Origin: Chthoniobacterales bacterium
Lineage (GTDB): Bacteria > Verrucomicrobiota > Verrucomicrobiia > Chthoniobacterales > UBA10450
DNA: 21,134 nt
NCBI GenBank assembly: GCA_013695905.1
Contig: JACCZQ010000064.1
Coordinates: forward strand, 1 to 21,134
Direction: 5' to 3'
This document shows positions 7,082 to 17,484 of the stretch, piece by piece. The notes below the pieces were generated by a model. It had not been told where the DNA came from, ran no database searches, and saw only the letters and a list, made by a program, of their open reading frames with translations. How positions within the stretch are numbered: the stretch's first letter is position 1; each line of letters begins with the position of its first letter. The position numbers and the translations under genes are program-made.

Positions 7082-8868
7082 ATATTCTCGGCCTCTCCGC
7101 CCTTTACCATGACAGCGCCGCGTGTCTGGTGCGCGATGGCGAGATCGTCGCTGCCGCGCAGGAGGAGCGGTTCACACGAAAGAAACACGACGCGTCTTTC
7201 CCGCACCGTGCGATCGAATATTGCCTCACCTCGGGAGGTGGCGAACGCATCCAGCCGGAGGTCGTGGCGTTCTACGAAAAGCCGTTCCTGAAAGCGGACC
7301 GGCTCTTCTCCACCTACCTTGCTTGCGCGCCGCGCGGCTGGCGCTCGTTTCTCAAAGCGATGCCGATCTGGATGAAGCGAAAGATCTGGATCAAACAAGT
7401 GATCCAGGAGGCGCTGCAGTTCGAGGGGCCGATCGTGTTTCCGGAGCATCATGAGTCGCACGCTGCCTCGGCGTTTTTTCCGTCGCCCTTCGAGGAGGCG
7501 GCAATCCTCACGCTGGATGGAGTGGGGGAATGGACCACGACCAGCATCGGGCGCGGCAGTGGTAACAGCGTGCAGCTGCTCGCGGAGATGCGATTTCCTC
7601 ACTCCTTAGGGTTGCTCTACTCAGCCTTCACCTACTACCTCGGGTTTCGGGTCAATTCCGGCGAATACAAGATGATGGGGCTGGCGCCTTACGGTGAGCC
7701 GCGGTTCCGGGATTTGATCTTGTCGGAGTTGATCGATTTGAAGGAGGACGGCTCCTTTCGGCTGAACCTGCGCTATTTCAATTTCATGGTGGGATTGACG
7801 ATGACGAACCGGCGGTTCGATCGGCTCTTCGGCGGACCGCCGCGAAAACCTGAGACTGAGCTGACGCAGCACCACATGGACGTGGCGCGGTCGGTGCAGG
7901 TGGTCACCGAAGAAGTGATGCTGCGCATGGCGCGGCAGGCGCAGAAATTAACCGGCGCGCGGAATCTCTGTCTCGCCGGCGGCGTGGCGCTGAACTGCGT
8001 GGGCAACGGGCGGATTCTGCGGGAGGGGCCGTTCGAACGGATCTGGATTCAGCCAGCGGCGGGCGATGCGGGCGGAGCAGTAGGTGCAGCCCTGCTGGCC
8101 TGGCATCATCATCAGGGGCAGCCGCGGACTGCGGCAGCCGCAGGTGGTGATGGGCAGCGCGGTTCGTTTCTAGGGCCGGAGTATGATGCGCGCGCGTTTC
8201 TGCAGCAGGCGAAGATCCCGTTTGAGGAACTCTGTGACGACGAGCTTTACTCGCGCGTCGCAGCGTTACTCGAGCAGGAGAAGGTGATCGGCTGGTTTCA
8301 GGGGCGGATGGAGTTCGGCCCGCGGGCGCTGGGCAACCGCTCGATCCTCGGCGACCCGCGTTCGGCGACGATGCAGGAGACGCTGAATTTGAAGATCAAG
8401 TTCAGGGAGAGCTTTCGTCCGTTTGCGCCCGCCGTTTTGCTGGAGCGCGTCTCGGAGTTTTTCGAGCTGGAGGAGCGGAGTCCTTACATGTTGCTGGTGG
8501 CGGCGGTGCAGCAGAACAAGCGACGCGCAGGCGACGTCGAGGCGGGCAGTTCCACCGGCTTTCTCGAGCGGCTGAAGCGGAATCGCTCCGTCATCCCGGC
8601 GGTGACGCATGTCGATTACTCGGCGCGTGTGCAGACGGTCGGGCCGGAGGAGAATCCGCGCTTCCATGCGCTGCTCAGCGCCTTTGCGGAACGCACCGGC
8701 TGCCCGGTGCTGGTGAATACTTCGTTTAATGTCCGCGGTGAGCCGCCGGTCTGCACACCCGAGGACGCCTATCGCTGTTTCATGGCGACGGGAATGGATT
8801 ACCTCGTGCTCGGGAACTTTCTGGTGGATAAAACTTACGCCACGGAGCGGAGGCCGGCCGGTGTTTAA
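7078..8868 (+). CDS. NodU/CmcH-family O-carbamoyltransferase (SxtI-like)
   Basis: A 596-residue cytoplasmic enzyme that transfers a carbamoyl group from carbamoyl phosphate to a hydroxyl group through a carbamoyl-adenylate, as in NodU, CmcH, TobZ and SxtI. The N-terminal Kae1-like domain begins with the hallmark MNILGLSALYHDSAAC (His11) and carries the metal-binding HHESH at 124-128, LDGVGEW at 146-152, the SGEYKMMGLAPYG block at 194-206 and LAGGVALNCVGN at 299-310. The C-terminal carbamoyltransferase domain has GRMEFGPRALGNRSIL at 409-424, FRESFRPFAP at 442-451 and NTSFNVRGEP at 547-556. Length is normal. The start is GTG 7078, chosen because it gives the canonical N-terminus and overlaps the previous stop by 4 bp. 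The acceptor is probably a sugar of the locus's glycan or its lipid-linked precursor. Confidence 0.95.
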   Translation: MNILGLSALYHDSAACLVRDGEIVAAAQEERFTRKKHDASFPHRAIEYCLTSGGGERIQPEVVAFYEKPFLKADRLFSTYLACAPRGWRSFLKAMPIWMKRKIWIKQVIQEALQFEGPIVFPEHHESHAASAFFPSPFEEAAILTLDGVGEWTTTSIGRGSGNSVQLLAEMRFPHSLGLLYSAFTYYLGFRVNSGEYKMMGLAPYGEPRFRDLILSELIDLKEDGSFRLNLRYFNFMVGLTMTNRRFDRLFGGPPRKPETELTQHHMDVARSVQVVTEEVMLRMARQAQKLTGARNLCLAGGVALNCVGNGRILREGPFERIWIQPAAGDAGGAVGAALLAWHHHQGQPRTAAAAGGDGQRGSFLGPEYDARAFLQQAKIPFEELCDDELYSRVAALLEQEKVIGWFQGRMEFGPRALGNRSILGDPRSATMQETLNLKIKFRESFRPFAPAVLLERVSEFFELEERSPYMLLVAAVQQNKRRAGDVEAGSSTGFLERLKRNRSVIPAVTHVDYSARVQTVGPEENPRFHALLSAFAERTGCPVLVNTSFNVRGEPPVCTPEDAYRCFMATGMDYLVLGNFLVDKTYATERRPAGV

Positions 8869-9277
8869 CGAGGAATATCAGGAGCTCGACCGCTCGCCGA
8901 TGGGGCTCCGACGTTTTGGCCTCGTCGTGGGTGGCGTGCTGCTCGTGATCGGGGCGCTGCTGGTCTGGCGGGAGAAGAGCGCCGGCTGGGTGCTGGTAGT
9001 GCCGGCGGGTATTTTGCTGTTGCTGGCGGCGGTCGCCCCGGCGGTGCTGCAGGTGGTGCACCGCGGCTGGATGACCGCGGCGTTCGCGATGGGATGGGTG
9101 ATGACAAACGTCATCCTGACGCTGGTGTTCTTCCTCGCCGTGACGCCGATCGGCCTGCTGCAGCGGGTGTTCGGGAAACCACCGCTGGAGCTTGCATTCC
9201 GCTCCGGGGCGGGCAGCTATTGGGAGACGCGCGCCGGCGGCAAACCGGCGCCGGCGGATTACGAGAAGCAGTACTAA
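8861..9277 (+). CDS. SxtJ family membrane protein
   Basis: A 138-residue protein starting at GTG 8861, which overlaps the carbamoyltransferase stop by 8 bp. A CGGAGG ribosome site lies 7 bp before it, inside the upstream gene. There are three hydrophobic segments at about 18-36, 43-64 and 74-100, a short charged N-terminus (FNEEYQELD) and a C-terminal tail with GSYWETR at 118-124 and a final YEKQY. This size, topology, tail and position directly after a carbamoyltransferase match the SxtJ family, named after the saxitoxin cluster gene and of unknown biochemical role. A role as membrane recruitment factor for the carbamoyltransferase is inference. Family assignment is by recognition of layout and tail, not by a search. 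Confidence 0.83.
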   Translation: MFNEEYQELDRSPMGLRRFGLVVGGVLLVIGALLVWREKSAGWVLVVPAGILLLLAAVAPAVLQVVHRGWMTAAFAMGWVMTNVILTLVFFLAVTPIGLLQRVFGKPPLELAFRSGAGSYWETRAGGKPAPADYEKQY

Positions 9278-9439
9278 ATGAGCGGCAAACTTTCCATCGT
9301 GCGCGAGCTCTGGACCTTCCTGCGCGTGCGCAAGAAATGGTGGCTCGCACCGATCCTCCTGCTGTTGCTGGCGCTCGGTGGTCTGCTCGCGCTCGCGGAA
9401 GGCTCGGCGCTGGCGCCGTTCATTTACAGCATCTTCTAG
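9278..9439 (+). CDS. DUF5989 (SxtK-like) small membrane protein
   Basis: A 53-residue protein whose ATG follows the previous TAA with no gap. The N-terminus MSGKLSIVRELWTFLRVRKK is followed by WW and one long hydrophobic segment at about 22-40 (APILLLLLALGGLLALAEGS), then APFIYSIF at the C-terminal end. The R-E-L-W-x-F-L-R-x-R-K-K-W-W block before a single helix and the closing Y-x-I-F are the marks of the DUF5989 family, which regularly follows a carbamoyltransferase and SxtJ and corresponds to SxtK of saxitoxin clusters. The basic amphipathic N-terminus could lie on the inner membrane face. Function is unknown. It is the last gene of the operon. It is short enough for automatic calling to miss, but size, coupling and family pattern all support it. 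Confidence 0.83.
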   Translation: MSGKLSIVRELWTFLRVRKKWWLAPILLLLLALGGLLALAEGSALAPFIYSIF

Positions 9440-9532
9440 CGAGGCGGCCCGCGCAGGCGCTCCCTCTCTCCTGTCGAGAGGACCAAGGTTGTATCTGTTT
9501 GGCGGTCCACAGCCGAATTGCCCGCGCTCCCC

Positions 9533-9553
9533 AAAAGAAGCGGCACCCGCCGC
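9533..9553 (-). terminator. possible rho-independent terminator of ppdK
   Basis: Read on the minus strand, a 5-bp all-GC stem (GCGGC/GCCGC, plus-strand 9540-9544 and 9549-9553, 4-base loop) is followed at once by TTCTTTT (plus 9533-9539). It begins 25 bp beyond the stop codon of the dikinase gene. The stem is short, so this is a moderate call. For the plus-strand operon ending at 9439 only a weaker hairpin is seen, CCTCTC/GAGAGG at 9463-9468 and 9476-9481, without a T run. Confidence 0.42.
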
Positions 9554-9577
9554 CGCCCCTCGGCCTGAGGCTGAAAA

Positions 9578-12370
<2,793 letters not shown>

Positions 12371-12741
12371 GAAAAGAGAGGTCGTGATCGCGAGGGAGGC
12401 GCAAAAGTGTTCCGCGCCTCGTGAGGTGTCAACGAATCGTGGCGCACGGCGAGCGGCTCTTGCTGGGTTGGGGCCAGCCTGCCCTGCCAGGCGCGCCGAA
12501 GCAGCGCCCAGTGTTCCGGCGTGGTAAGCGCGGCGCGTCCCGCCGGTTACGCCGCCCGCCGGCAAAGATTTTTGCAGATTTCCGAAACTGCGCCCACGCA
12601 TCCCGGAAGACTTGCGGAGGCTGATTTTTGCCTCAAGCAAACACCTCGATGCCAGCCGGACCGCGCGGATTGAATTTCCTCCCGGTCGCCGGCGCTGCGC
12701 GATCCGACACGCCAGGGAGGCAACGGCCGGAGCACGCCCAC
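12371..12741. other. intergenic stretch upstream of ppdK, no gene seen
   Basis: These 371 bp separate the ppdK start from the decayed toxin genes. I see no credible coding region on either strand; the short open frames lack any recognisable pattern. An 8-base direct repeat, CCCGCCGG, occurs twice around 12539-12563. The promoter of ppdK (minus strand) should lie in the part nearest 12371, but no clear -35/-10 pair is visible. Confidence 0.5.
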
Positions 12742-12909
12742 TCAGCCGGCCATCACTTCCACACGCAAGCCAGCAAAATCCTGCAGCGCTTTATCGTTCG
12801 GCGGGAAGCGATCGCAACCCGCGAGGACGGCGGAAGCCAAATGAATCGCGTCCGGAGTTTTCAGCGAACGATGCCGCGCGCGCAGGTCCACCGTCGCATG
12901 GAGAACCGT
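12742..12909 (-). pseudogene. C-terminal fragment of a PIN-domain (VapC-like) toxin
   Basis: The last 55 codons of this frame encode a recognisable PIN C-terminal half: LRARHRSLKTPDAIHLASAV with the conserved Asp of TPDAIHLA, then [16 protein letters not shown] with the second acidic site near NDK, ending GLRVEVMAG and TGA. The upstream part of the same frame (to 13101) does not resemble a PIN N-terminus; it is the out-of-frame shadow of the second toxin remnant. The DxxG/DT start of the fold and the middle Glu are absent, so the protein cannot be an active nuclease. In many VapC toxins the TPDAIHLA-AGC-ND series is diagnostic, so the family call is firm although the gene is broken. Confidence 0.72.
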
Positions 12910-12973
12910 GCGAGACGGGAAACAGGCCCAGCCATCCCACCAGCCTGAACGGACCGGCCCCGCCGGCGCCGCA

Positions 12974-13244
12974 TTACCAAATCCGTGGCCCGCCGTAGTG
13001 CTCAAACGAGCGATCGCTGCTGACCACGGTGATATCGTCCGCCTGCGCCTGCGCCACGAGCATACGGTCGAATGGGTCGCTGTGATGTCGAGGCAAACCA
13101 TGGAGCACCTGCAGGTGGCGGACCGTCATGGGGAGAATCAAATCCGGCGTCAAAAAGTCCGACAGGCTGCTAGGCGGGGAGACTGAGGCGCGGCGAGCGC
13201 ATCAGAAGAAAAACAAAGGCGTTCGTATCGAGCAGCAGCCTTAT
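12974..13244 (-). pseudogene. VapC/PIN toxin with internal deletion and frameshift
   Basis: Directly after the antitoxin stop, a minus-strand frame reads IRLLLDTNAFVFLLMRSPRL, the normal PIN N-terminus with its first catalytic Asp, and then hits TAG near 13180. A second frame from about 13177 to the TAA at 12974 gives PSSLSDFLTPDLILPMT, then LPRHHSDPFDRMLVAQAQ, TVVSSDRSFEHYG and a final RIW, the normal PIN C-terminal half. Together they cover about 88 residues of a usual 125-130. Roughly 40 residues are missing from the middle, including the region with the conserved SAxSxWEI Glu, and the halves are out of frame. The expected start codon position reads ATA. I conclude it is a dead toxin gene of the Phd-PIN type. 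Confidence 0.8.
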
Positions 13245-13492
13245 TCCAGGTATGGCTCGAAGCCTTCGGGCGTTTCCTCCCAACCCGCGCGCAGGATAAC
13301 CTTGTCTTGCAACAGCCCGCAGAGCGGGAACTCGCCGTTCGAGAGCAAGCCGTGAGGCTTGCGGGGCGAAATGGGGGCCAGCTTCGCCACCGGTTCATTG
13401 TCCTTGGTGATGAGAACCTCGGTGCCTCGACCGGCTTCCGCCACCAGCTCCGCTAGCTGCTCCTTTGCCTGCTCCAGTGTCACCGTATGCAT
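13241..13492 (-). CDS. Phd/YefM-family antitoxin (orphaned)
   Basis: An 83-residue protein starting MHTVTLEQAKEQLAELV, followed by GRGTEVLITKDNEPVAKLAPI, the typical Phd/YefM fold that binds the module's own promoter. The C-terminal part (LLQDKVILRAGWEETPEGFEPYLE) normally wraps the toxin. ATG 13492 fits the family start; a GTG four codons upstream is in frame. The stop codon overlaps the first codons of the decayed VapC gene, the usual layout of these two-gene modules. The antitoxin itself looks intact, so it may persist as an autoregulator or cross-antitoxin after toxin loss, or simply not yet have decayed. Confidence 0.82.
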   Translation of the reverse strand: MHTVTLEQAKEQLAELVAEAGRGTEVLITKDNEPVAKLAPISPRKPHGLLSNGEFPLCGLLQDKVILRAGWEETPEGFEPYLE

Positions 13493-14015
13493 CCGCTTAC
13501 ACACTGCGGGCGAGCACGATTATTTCAAGCTAAAGGCGCGTCGCCTGGCCCGGCGCTTCCCTCGCCAACCCTGACGCGATGGCCTTGGCGGCAGGCGGAA
13601 GGAACGAAAGGTCAGACCTTGGGTCAGACCTCGGACTGACCCCCAAGCTGCCTCGTGACCCCCAGGCTGCCTCGTAAACGAGCGTCGACTCCGGCGGTGC
13701 TGTTACATTCCTTACCTCCGAATCAGAGCGCAGGCCGCACTCCCCCAAGAGTGCGCTGGCCATTCCGTTCGCGCTCGGCCTCGAAAACGCATACTGCCCG
13801 TTCGCTCAAGAACGGCCATGCGCGAATGCAGGCGCTAGAATATCAGCCGCGCGGTTTCAGCCTTCCGCGCGGCCGCCGACCGCAGCGAGTTCAGTTGAAA
13901 AACGCTTGCACAAATGCACGGACTGACCCGAATGGCGCTACTGGCGTGGGGCTGCGCCGGTGCGGTTCTCCGGTTGCACGAAGACCAGGTGCCGAACGGC
14001 GCTGAAGCGGCCCCT
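13493..14015. other. gene-free stretch with several small hairpins
   Basis: About 520 bp between the antitoxin and the metalloprotease end, with no credible gene. It holds four inverted repeats: GGGTCAG/CTGACCC at 13621-13642, extended by flanking CTT/AAG; CGCACTC/GAGTGCG at 13736-13755; CCGTTC/GAACGG at 13798-13815; and a perfect 9-bp GCCGCGCGG/CCGCGCGGC at 13846-13873. There are also short direct repeats: GGTCAGACC at 13610-13618 and 13622-13630, and GCTGCCTCGT near 13648 and 13666. None is followed by a T run, so they are not classical terminators. They may be REP-like debris. Confidence 0.6.
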
Positions 14016-16574
14016 TTACGGCAGATTCACACCCGAAAAGGACTTCACGGCGCTCACGTCCGAGGCGTTGATGAAGCCATTCACCGTGACATCGCTGCGG
14101 AAGTTCGCGCTGCTGAGTGGCAGGCCGGCCTGCGTCTTTGTTTGTCCGACATCGGAGGCATTCACCATCCCGTTGCCACTCGTATCACCGGCCAGCACGG
14201 ACATGGACGCTGCCACTGTGCTGTTGTTGCCGAAGGAGTCGCTGACGTTCGAGAGGGTGACGGTGACAGTCTGTGCGTTTGCGACTCCGGTCAGGTTGAC
14301 GAAAACCTGGCGCGGGTTGGTGCCGATGGTGGTGCCGCTGACGGCTCCGGTCCCAGAGGTGACGTTCGCGCTGCCGAAAGACGCTACGGAATTAGCAAAG
14401 GTGAAGAGGAGGGTGTGATTGCCGCCACTCTGCCGGGGCTCGACGGGGGGCGCGCTGCCGATCGGCAGTTCAAGATCGAAGTCTCCCGCAGCTCCATGCG
14501 TCTTGCGCGAGACGACGCTGCTGAGCGTGCGTTTGAAGGTGACGTGCAAGGTGCGGTTGCCGGTGACGTTAGGGACCGTGTAGTTGCGGCCGCCGGTCTG
14601 CACGGCGGAGCCGTTGACCGACCACTGATCGACGATGTACCCACTTGACGGTGTGGCTGTGAAGGCCGCACTCACACCGAGATTAACGGTCTGCGGCGTG
14701 CTCGGGCTGATGGTGCCATTCGTGCCCGTGCTCGGGGTGACGGTGTAGGTCGTCTGCGTGACCTGAATCCGGGTGCGGCTAAAGGCGTTGTTGTTGCTGA
14801 ACGGATATGAGCCTTGTGAGGCGCCGGCGTCGCTTCGGATAAACGCACTTACGTAATAGAAACCTGGAGACACGGAGGCGGGCACCGTGAGGGATCTGGA
14901 AACCGTCGAGGGGGTGAAAAAGTTGAATCGGTTGAGCGTTCCATAGGTGGTCGTCCCGAGGAAATGAGTGGTCGAATTGTAATTCCGCGCGGGAGTCAGG
15001 TACCACTCGAGCGTCGGGGTCGTGATCGCTGCCGTCCCGACGTTTTCGACATGATAGTTGTTGATGGTGAAACTCTGTCCGTTCCCGACGGAGGAGGGAA
15101 AGGTCGCGTCGGTGATGCTTTGCGTGCCGGAGGCGTAGCGCAGATAAACGCCGAGATCGGTCCGAGTGACGACGGCCGCAGGATAGGCTGCGCGAATCGC
15201 CTCGGCATCATCCATGTAGGGGAAGCCGAAAAAGCGGTGGACATCCTGGGAGTCGTTCATGATGGAGGGAAAATTGAACTGATGGGCGAGGCCCCACATG
15301 TGACCGAGCTCGTGCATCATGACCTGACGAAAGCTTCTCGCGCTGGCGCCGTCGTTCACCCATTCGTCGTCCAGCGTGAAGGTGAAGGCGGGGTTCAAGG
15401 CGATGTCGCCCTCGATGATCACGTTGCTGCTGTTCCACCGCGTATAGCAGATGCCGATCGTGTTTGCGCCCCAGCCGGCGCCGAACTGTGCCTGCATGTC
15501 AGCGGAGCTGGGCCAGCCGCAGAGGTCGAAGCGATCGTTTTGCCAGGCCCAGGTTCCGGTCGGCGTGGTGAACACACGAAAGACGTTCGTCGCGTAATAG
15601 TTCCACTTCGCCATCTGGAATTGATCTTCGGGCGACCAGGGCGCGAAGCTGGAGGGGAAGTTATTGACGAGGATCGGGATGTTAGCCGTGCGGGGATAAG
15701 AGTAATCCGGAGAGGTCGCGCCGCCTTCTGCTTCTGTCCCGGGAGTGCCCCGCTGCGCCCGCCGGAAATCGGCCGGCTCGAGCGGCCTGGCCGCGGACGG
15801 ACCGGCTTCAGTTGTCTGCGAGATTTCTGTCGCTGGCTCGCGTCCGCCATCTGCAGATCCCTCCTCGCGAGCCGTGCTTGGCGTTTTCGAGAAAACCCGC
15901 ATCGCCCGGGGATCGTTCCGGTCGGCGTGCGGCGGCAATTCGGAGGGAGCCGCCTTGATCGCGGCAAGATTTTCCCGGAGCCAGGAAACGAACACGGCGA
16001 TCTCCGCTGCGGGCCGATCAGTCTCGAGGTTTGCGTCGCCCTTCCGTTTTCCGATTGCGCCATCGCCCCGAACGAAGAGAGCTGCACCGTTGCTATCGTG
16101 GACGATCGCCGCGCCACCTTCCCCACCGATGGCGAACAGGCCCTGGTACAAGCCGACCACGGGTGAGAACTGCACTTCCTTGTTCCACCCGGGCGTCAGC
16201 ATCAGCAACAGCCGTTCTCCGACCGCCGGCAGCCGCATGTCACTGATCGCCTGCGTCTCACCATCCAGTGTCCCGCCCCAGTAGGTCACGGTGATCGTTT
16301 TGCCGGCGTCTCTCTGGGCCGGCGAGTAGATCGTTTCTTCAACGGCAAAGGTGTAATCCGTCACCATCCATCGCCGCGATTCGTTCCCCCATCTGCTTTT
16401 CTGCGACACGACCGTCCCGAGGACGATCGTGTCTGCCTGGCGAGCAGTTTCCGTGAGGGTCAACAGGACGACTTCCGTAGCCAGCGCGAGTCGCGAGCCA
16501 AGGAGCGTGAGGAGAATCACGCAAGCGAGCAGTGGGCGCAGCCGGGAGCAGGGGGAGTTTTTGAGGGGGAACAT
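14016..16574 (-). CDS. secreted metzincin-type metalloprotease with C-terminal dockerin-like domain
   Basis: An 852-residue exported protein. A signal peptide (about 12-32, ending LALA) is followed by a roughly 170-residue N-terminal beta domain, a low-complexity linker (about 200-288), and a protease domain with the zinc motif HELGHMWGLAH at 421-431 and a Met-turn SIMND with Met439. Next come a beta domain with CARDB-like character (about 470-600), a repeat domain of the 'TPSSGYIVDQWSVNG' kind, a Verrucomicrobia-type domain opening SRKTHGAAGDFDLELP (689-795), and a dockerin-like pair at 796-852 (GDTSGNGMVNASD and SDVTVNGFINASD). It should cleave extracellular proteins; the substrate is unknown. 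Start: ATG at 16574 preceded by AGAAGGG with 5-bp spacing, a good ribosome site. It is a single-gene unit. Confidence 0.92.
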   Translation of the reverse strand: MFPLKNSPCSRLRPLLACVILLTLLGSRLALATEVVLLTLTETARQADTIVLGTVVSQKSRWGNESRRWMVTDYTFAVEETIYSPAQRDAGKTITVTYWGGTLDGETQAISDMRLPAVGERLLLMLTPGWNKEVQFSPVVGLYQGLFAIGGEGGAAIVHDSNGAALFVRGDGAIGKRKGDANLETDRPAAEIAVFVSWLRENLAAIKAAPSELPPHADRNDPRAMRVFSKTPSTAREEGSADGGREPATEISQTTEAGPSAARPLEPADFRRAQRGTPGTEAEGGATSPDYSYPRTANIPILVNNFPSSFAPWSPEDQFQMAKWNYYATNVFRVFTTPTGTWAWQNDRFDLCGWPSSADMQAQFGAGWGANTIGICYTRWNSSNVIIEGDIALNPAFTFTLDDEWVNDGASARSFRQVMMHELGHMWGLAHQFNFPSIMNDSQDVHRFFGFPYMDDAEAIRAAYPAAVVTRTDLGVYLRYASGTQSITDATFPSSVGNGQSFTINNYHVENVGTAAITTPTLEWYLTPARNYNSTTHFLGTTTYGTLNRFNFFTPSTVSRSLTVPASVSPGFYYVSAFIRSDAGASQGSYPFSNNNAFSRTRIQVTQTTYTVTPSTGTNGTISPSTPQTVNLGVSAAFTATPSSGYIVDQWSVNGSAVQTGGRNYTVPNVTGNRTLHVTFKRTLSSVVSRKTHGAAGDFDLELPIGSAPPVEPRQSGGNHTLLFTFANSVASFGSANVTSGTGAVSGTTIGTNPRQVFVNLTGVANAQTVTVTLSNVSDSFGNNSTVAASMSVLAGDTSGNGMVNASDVGQTKTQAGLPLSSANFRSDVTVNGFINASDVSAVKSFSGVNLP

Positions 16575-17334
16575 ACGAACCCTTCTGCGGTTAATTTCCG
16601 CGTTTGTCGTTGATTTTGGGGGTTGAGCGGGAGGGGACGCCCGTCAGGCAAAATCCGGTCCAGTCTCTATTCACCAAAAGAGAAAGAAAGCTAAAATGAC
16701 AGATAGTAGTTTTTTCCTGGCAACAATTATGTGTGGGGGGGTTGGGGGGTTTCGTCCGAGATAAATCAGGGTTGCCTATGCCAGTAAAGAGTTTTCTGAA
16801 GTCGCTCGGGATGGATGAAAGCGTCGCAGTCTCCCGCGGAGGCGGCGGTCAGCGGGCATTCCCTCGCTGCCGAACCAGCAGCACTGGTGAATGGGCAACC
16901 TCGTGCATCCAATGGAGGACACATGGCCTCGGAGTTCCTGGTGCCTAACTAATGACTCCCAGCCGTCCGTTTTGCAATCCACAGCCCGAGCCCACCACAA
17001 GAGACGCACGCCAGCGCCGCCACGTGACCGCGCGCGGCTCGCCGGTGCCGGACCCAGAGACCCGCCATCGCGAGGGGCGCACCAGCCTTGGCCAGCACGG
17101 CAGGCGCGGAGAGGGCGCCGTTCGGCTCCGCATCTGCAACCGCCCCGCGCCTCCCTGTTCGCTGGCGCCCTGCTCGTTCGTCGTCACAGAAGATCCGGAG
17201 AAGCAGAGTTCGTCCGGAGATTTCATTAACGGAGCCATCGCACGAAAAATCACCACTGCAGGAGAGATTCACCTCTTCACCCGTCCGCCTGGTTTTACCT
17301 CGCAGCAGCAACACTGCACCCATACCATCGCATC
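16575..17334. other. 760-bp stretch without a convincing gene
   Basis: The part next to 16574 is AT-richer than its surroundings (about 16590-16735) and should hold the metalloprotease promoter. A G-run pair, seven G then TT then six G, lies at 16735-16749. From about 16950 to 17320 the minus strand has overlapping open frames. One of them has a helix-like end (SAPAVLAKAGAPLAMAGLWV) that could be a remnant of a small membrane protein, but I cannot assign a family and the rest of the frame is not convincing. No tRNA or other RNA gene is apparent. Confidence 0.5.
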
Positions 17335-17484
17335 ATGAAATACCTGCCCTCGATCGCCGGCATTCTGCTCGGTCTCCTCTTCATCAGAGGAGCGCACGAG
17401 GAGCGTACGGGGTCGCGTCTAAAAAGGGCGTGTTGCTCAAACCCTTGTCAGCCAAATCGAATGAAAAACGACGCACAAGATTGA
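17335..17484 (+). pseudogene. truncated DoxX-like membrane protein start
   Basis: ATG 17335 opens MKYLPSIAGILLGLLFI, which matches the usual first helix of DoxX-family membrane proteins (MKYLP-x-IARILLGLLF). After 17 codons the similarity ends abruptly: the frame continues RGAHEERTGSRLK into the inverted-repeat element that begins at 17409 and stops at 17484. The remaining roughly 100 residues of a DoxX protein are nowhere downstream. I read this as a gene beheaded by the insertion or by a linked deletion. The evidence is only one hydrophobic helix, so a chance resemblance is possible. Confidence 0.4.

Noticed and set aside
9463..9481. Terminator for the plus-strand operon
   Set aside because: The CCTCTC/GAGAGG stem is short and no T run follows, so I did not call it.
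12371..12640. Upstream extension of ppdK to 12640
   Set aside because: The extra 90 residues do not resemble the family, which begins just before the ATP-grasp domain; ATG 12370 is sufficient.
12910..13101. First half of the 119-codon minus-strand frame as a genuine protein start
   Set aside because: It overlaps the VapC remnant in another frame and has no PIN N-terminal features; only the C-terminal 55 residues are meaningful.
16945..17323. Possible small membrane protein on the minus strand
   Set aside because: Only one short helix-like stretch; two overlapping frames compete, with no family pattern or ribosome site.
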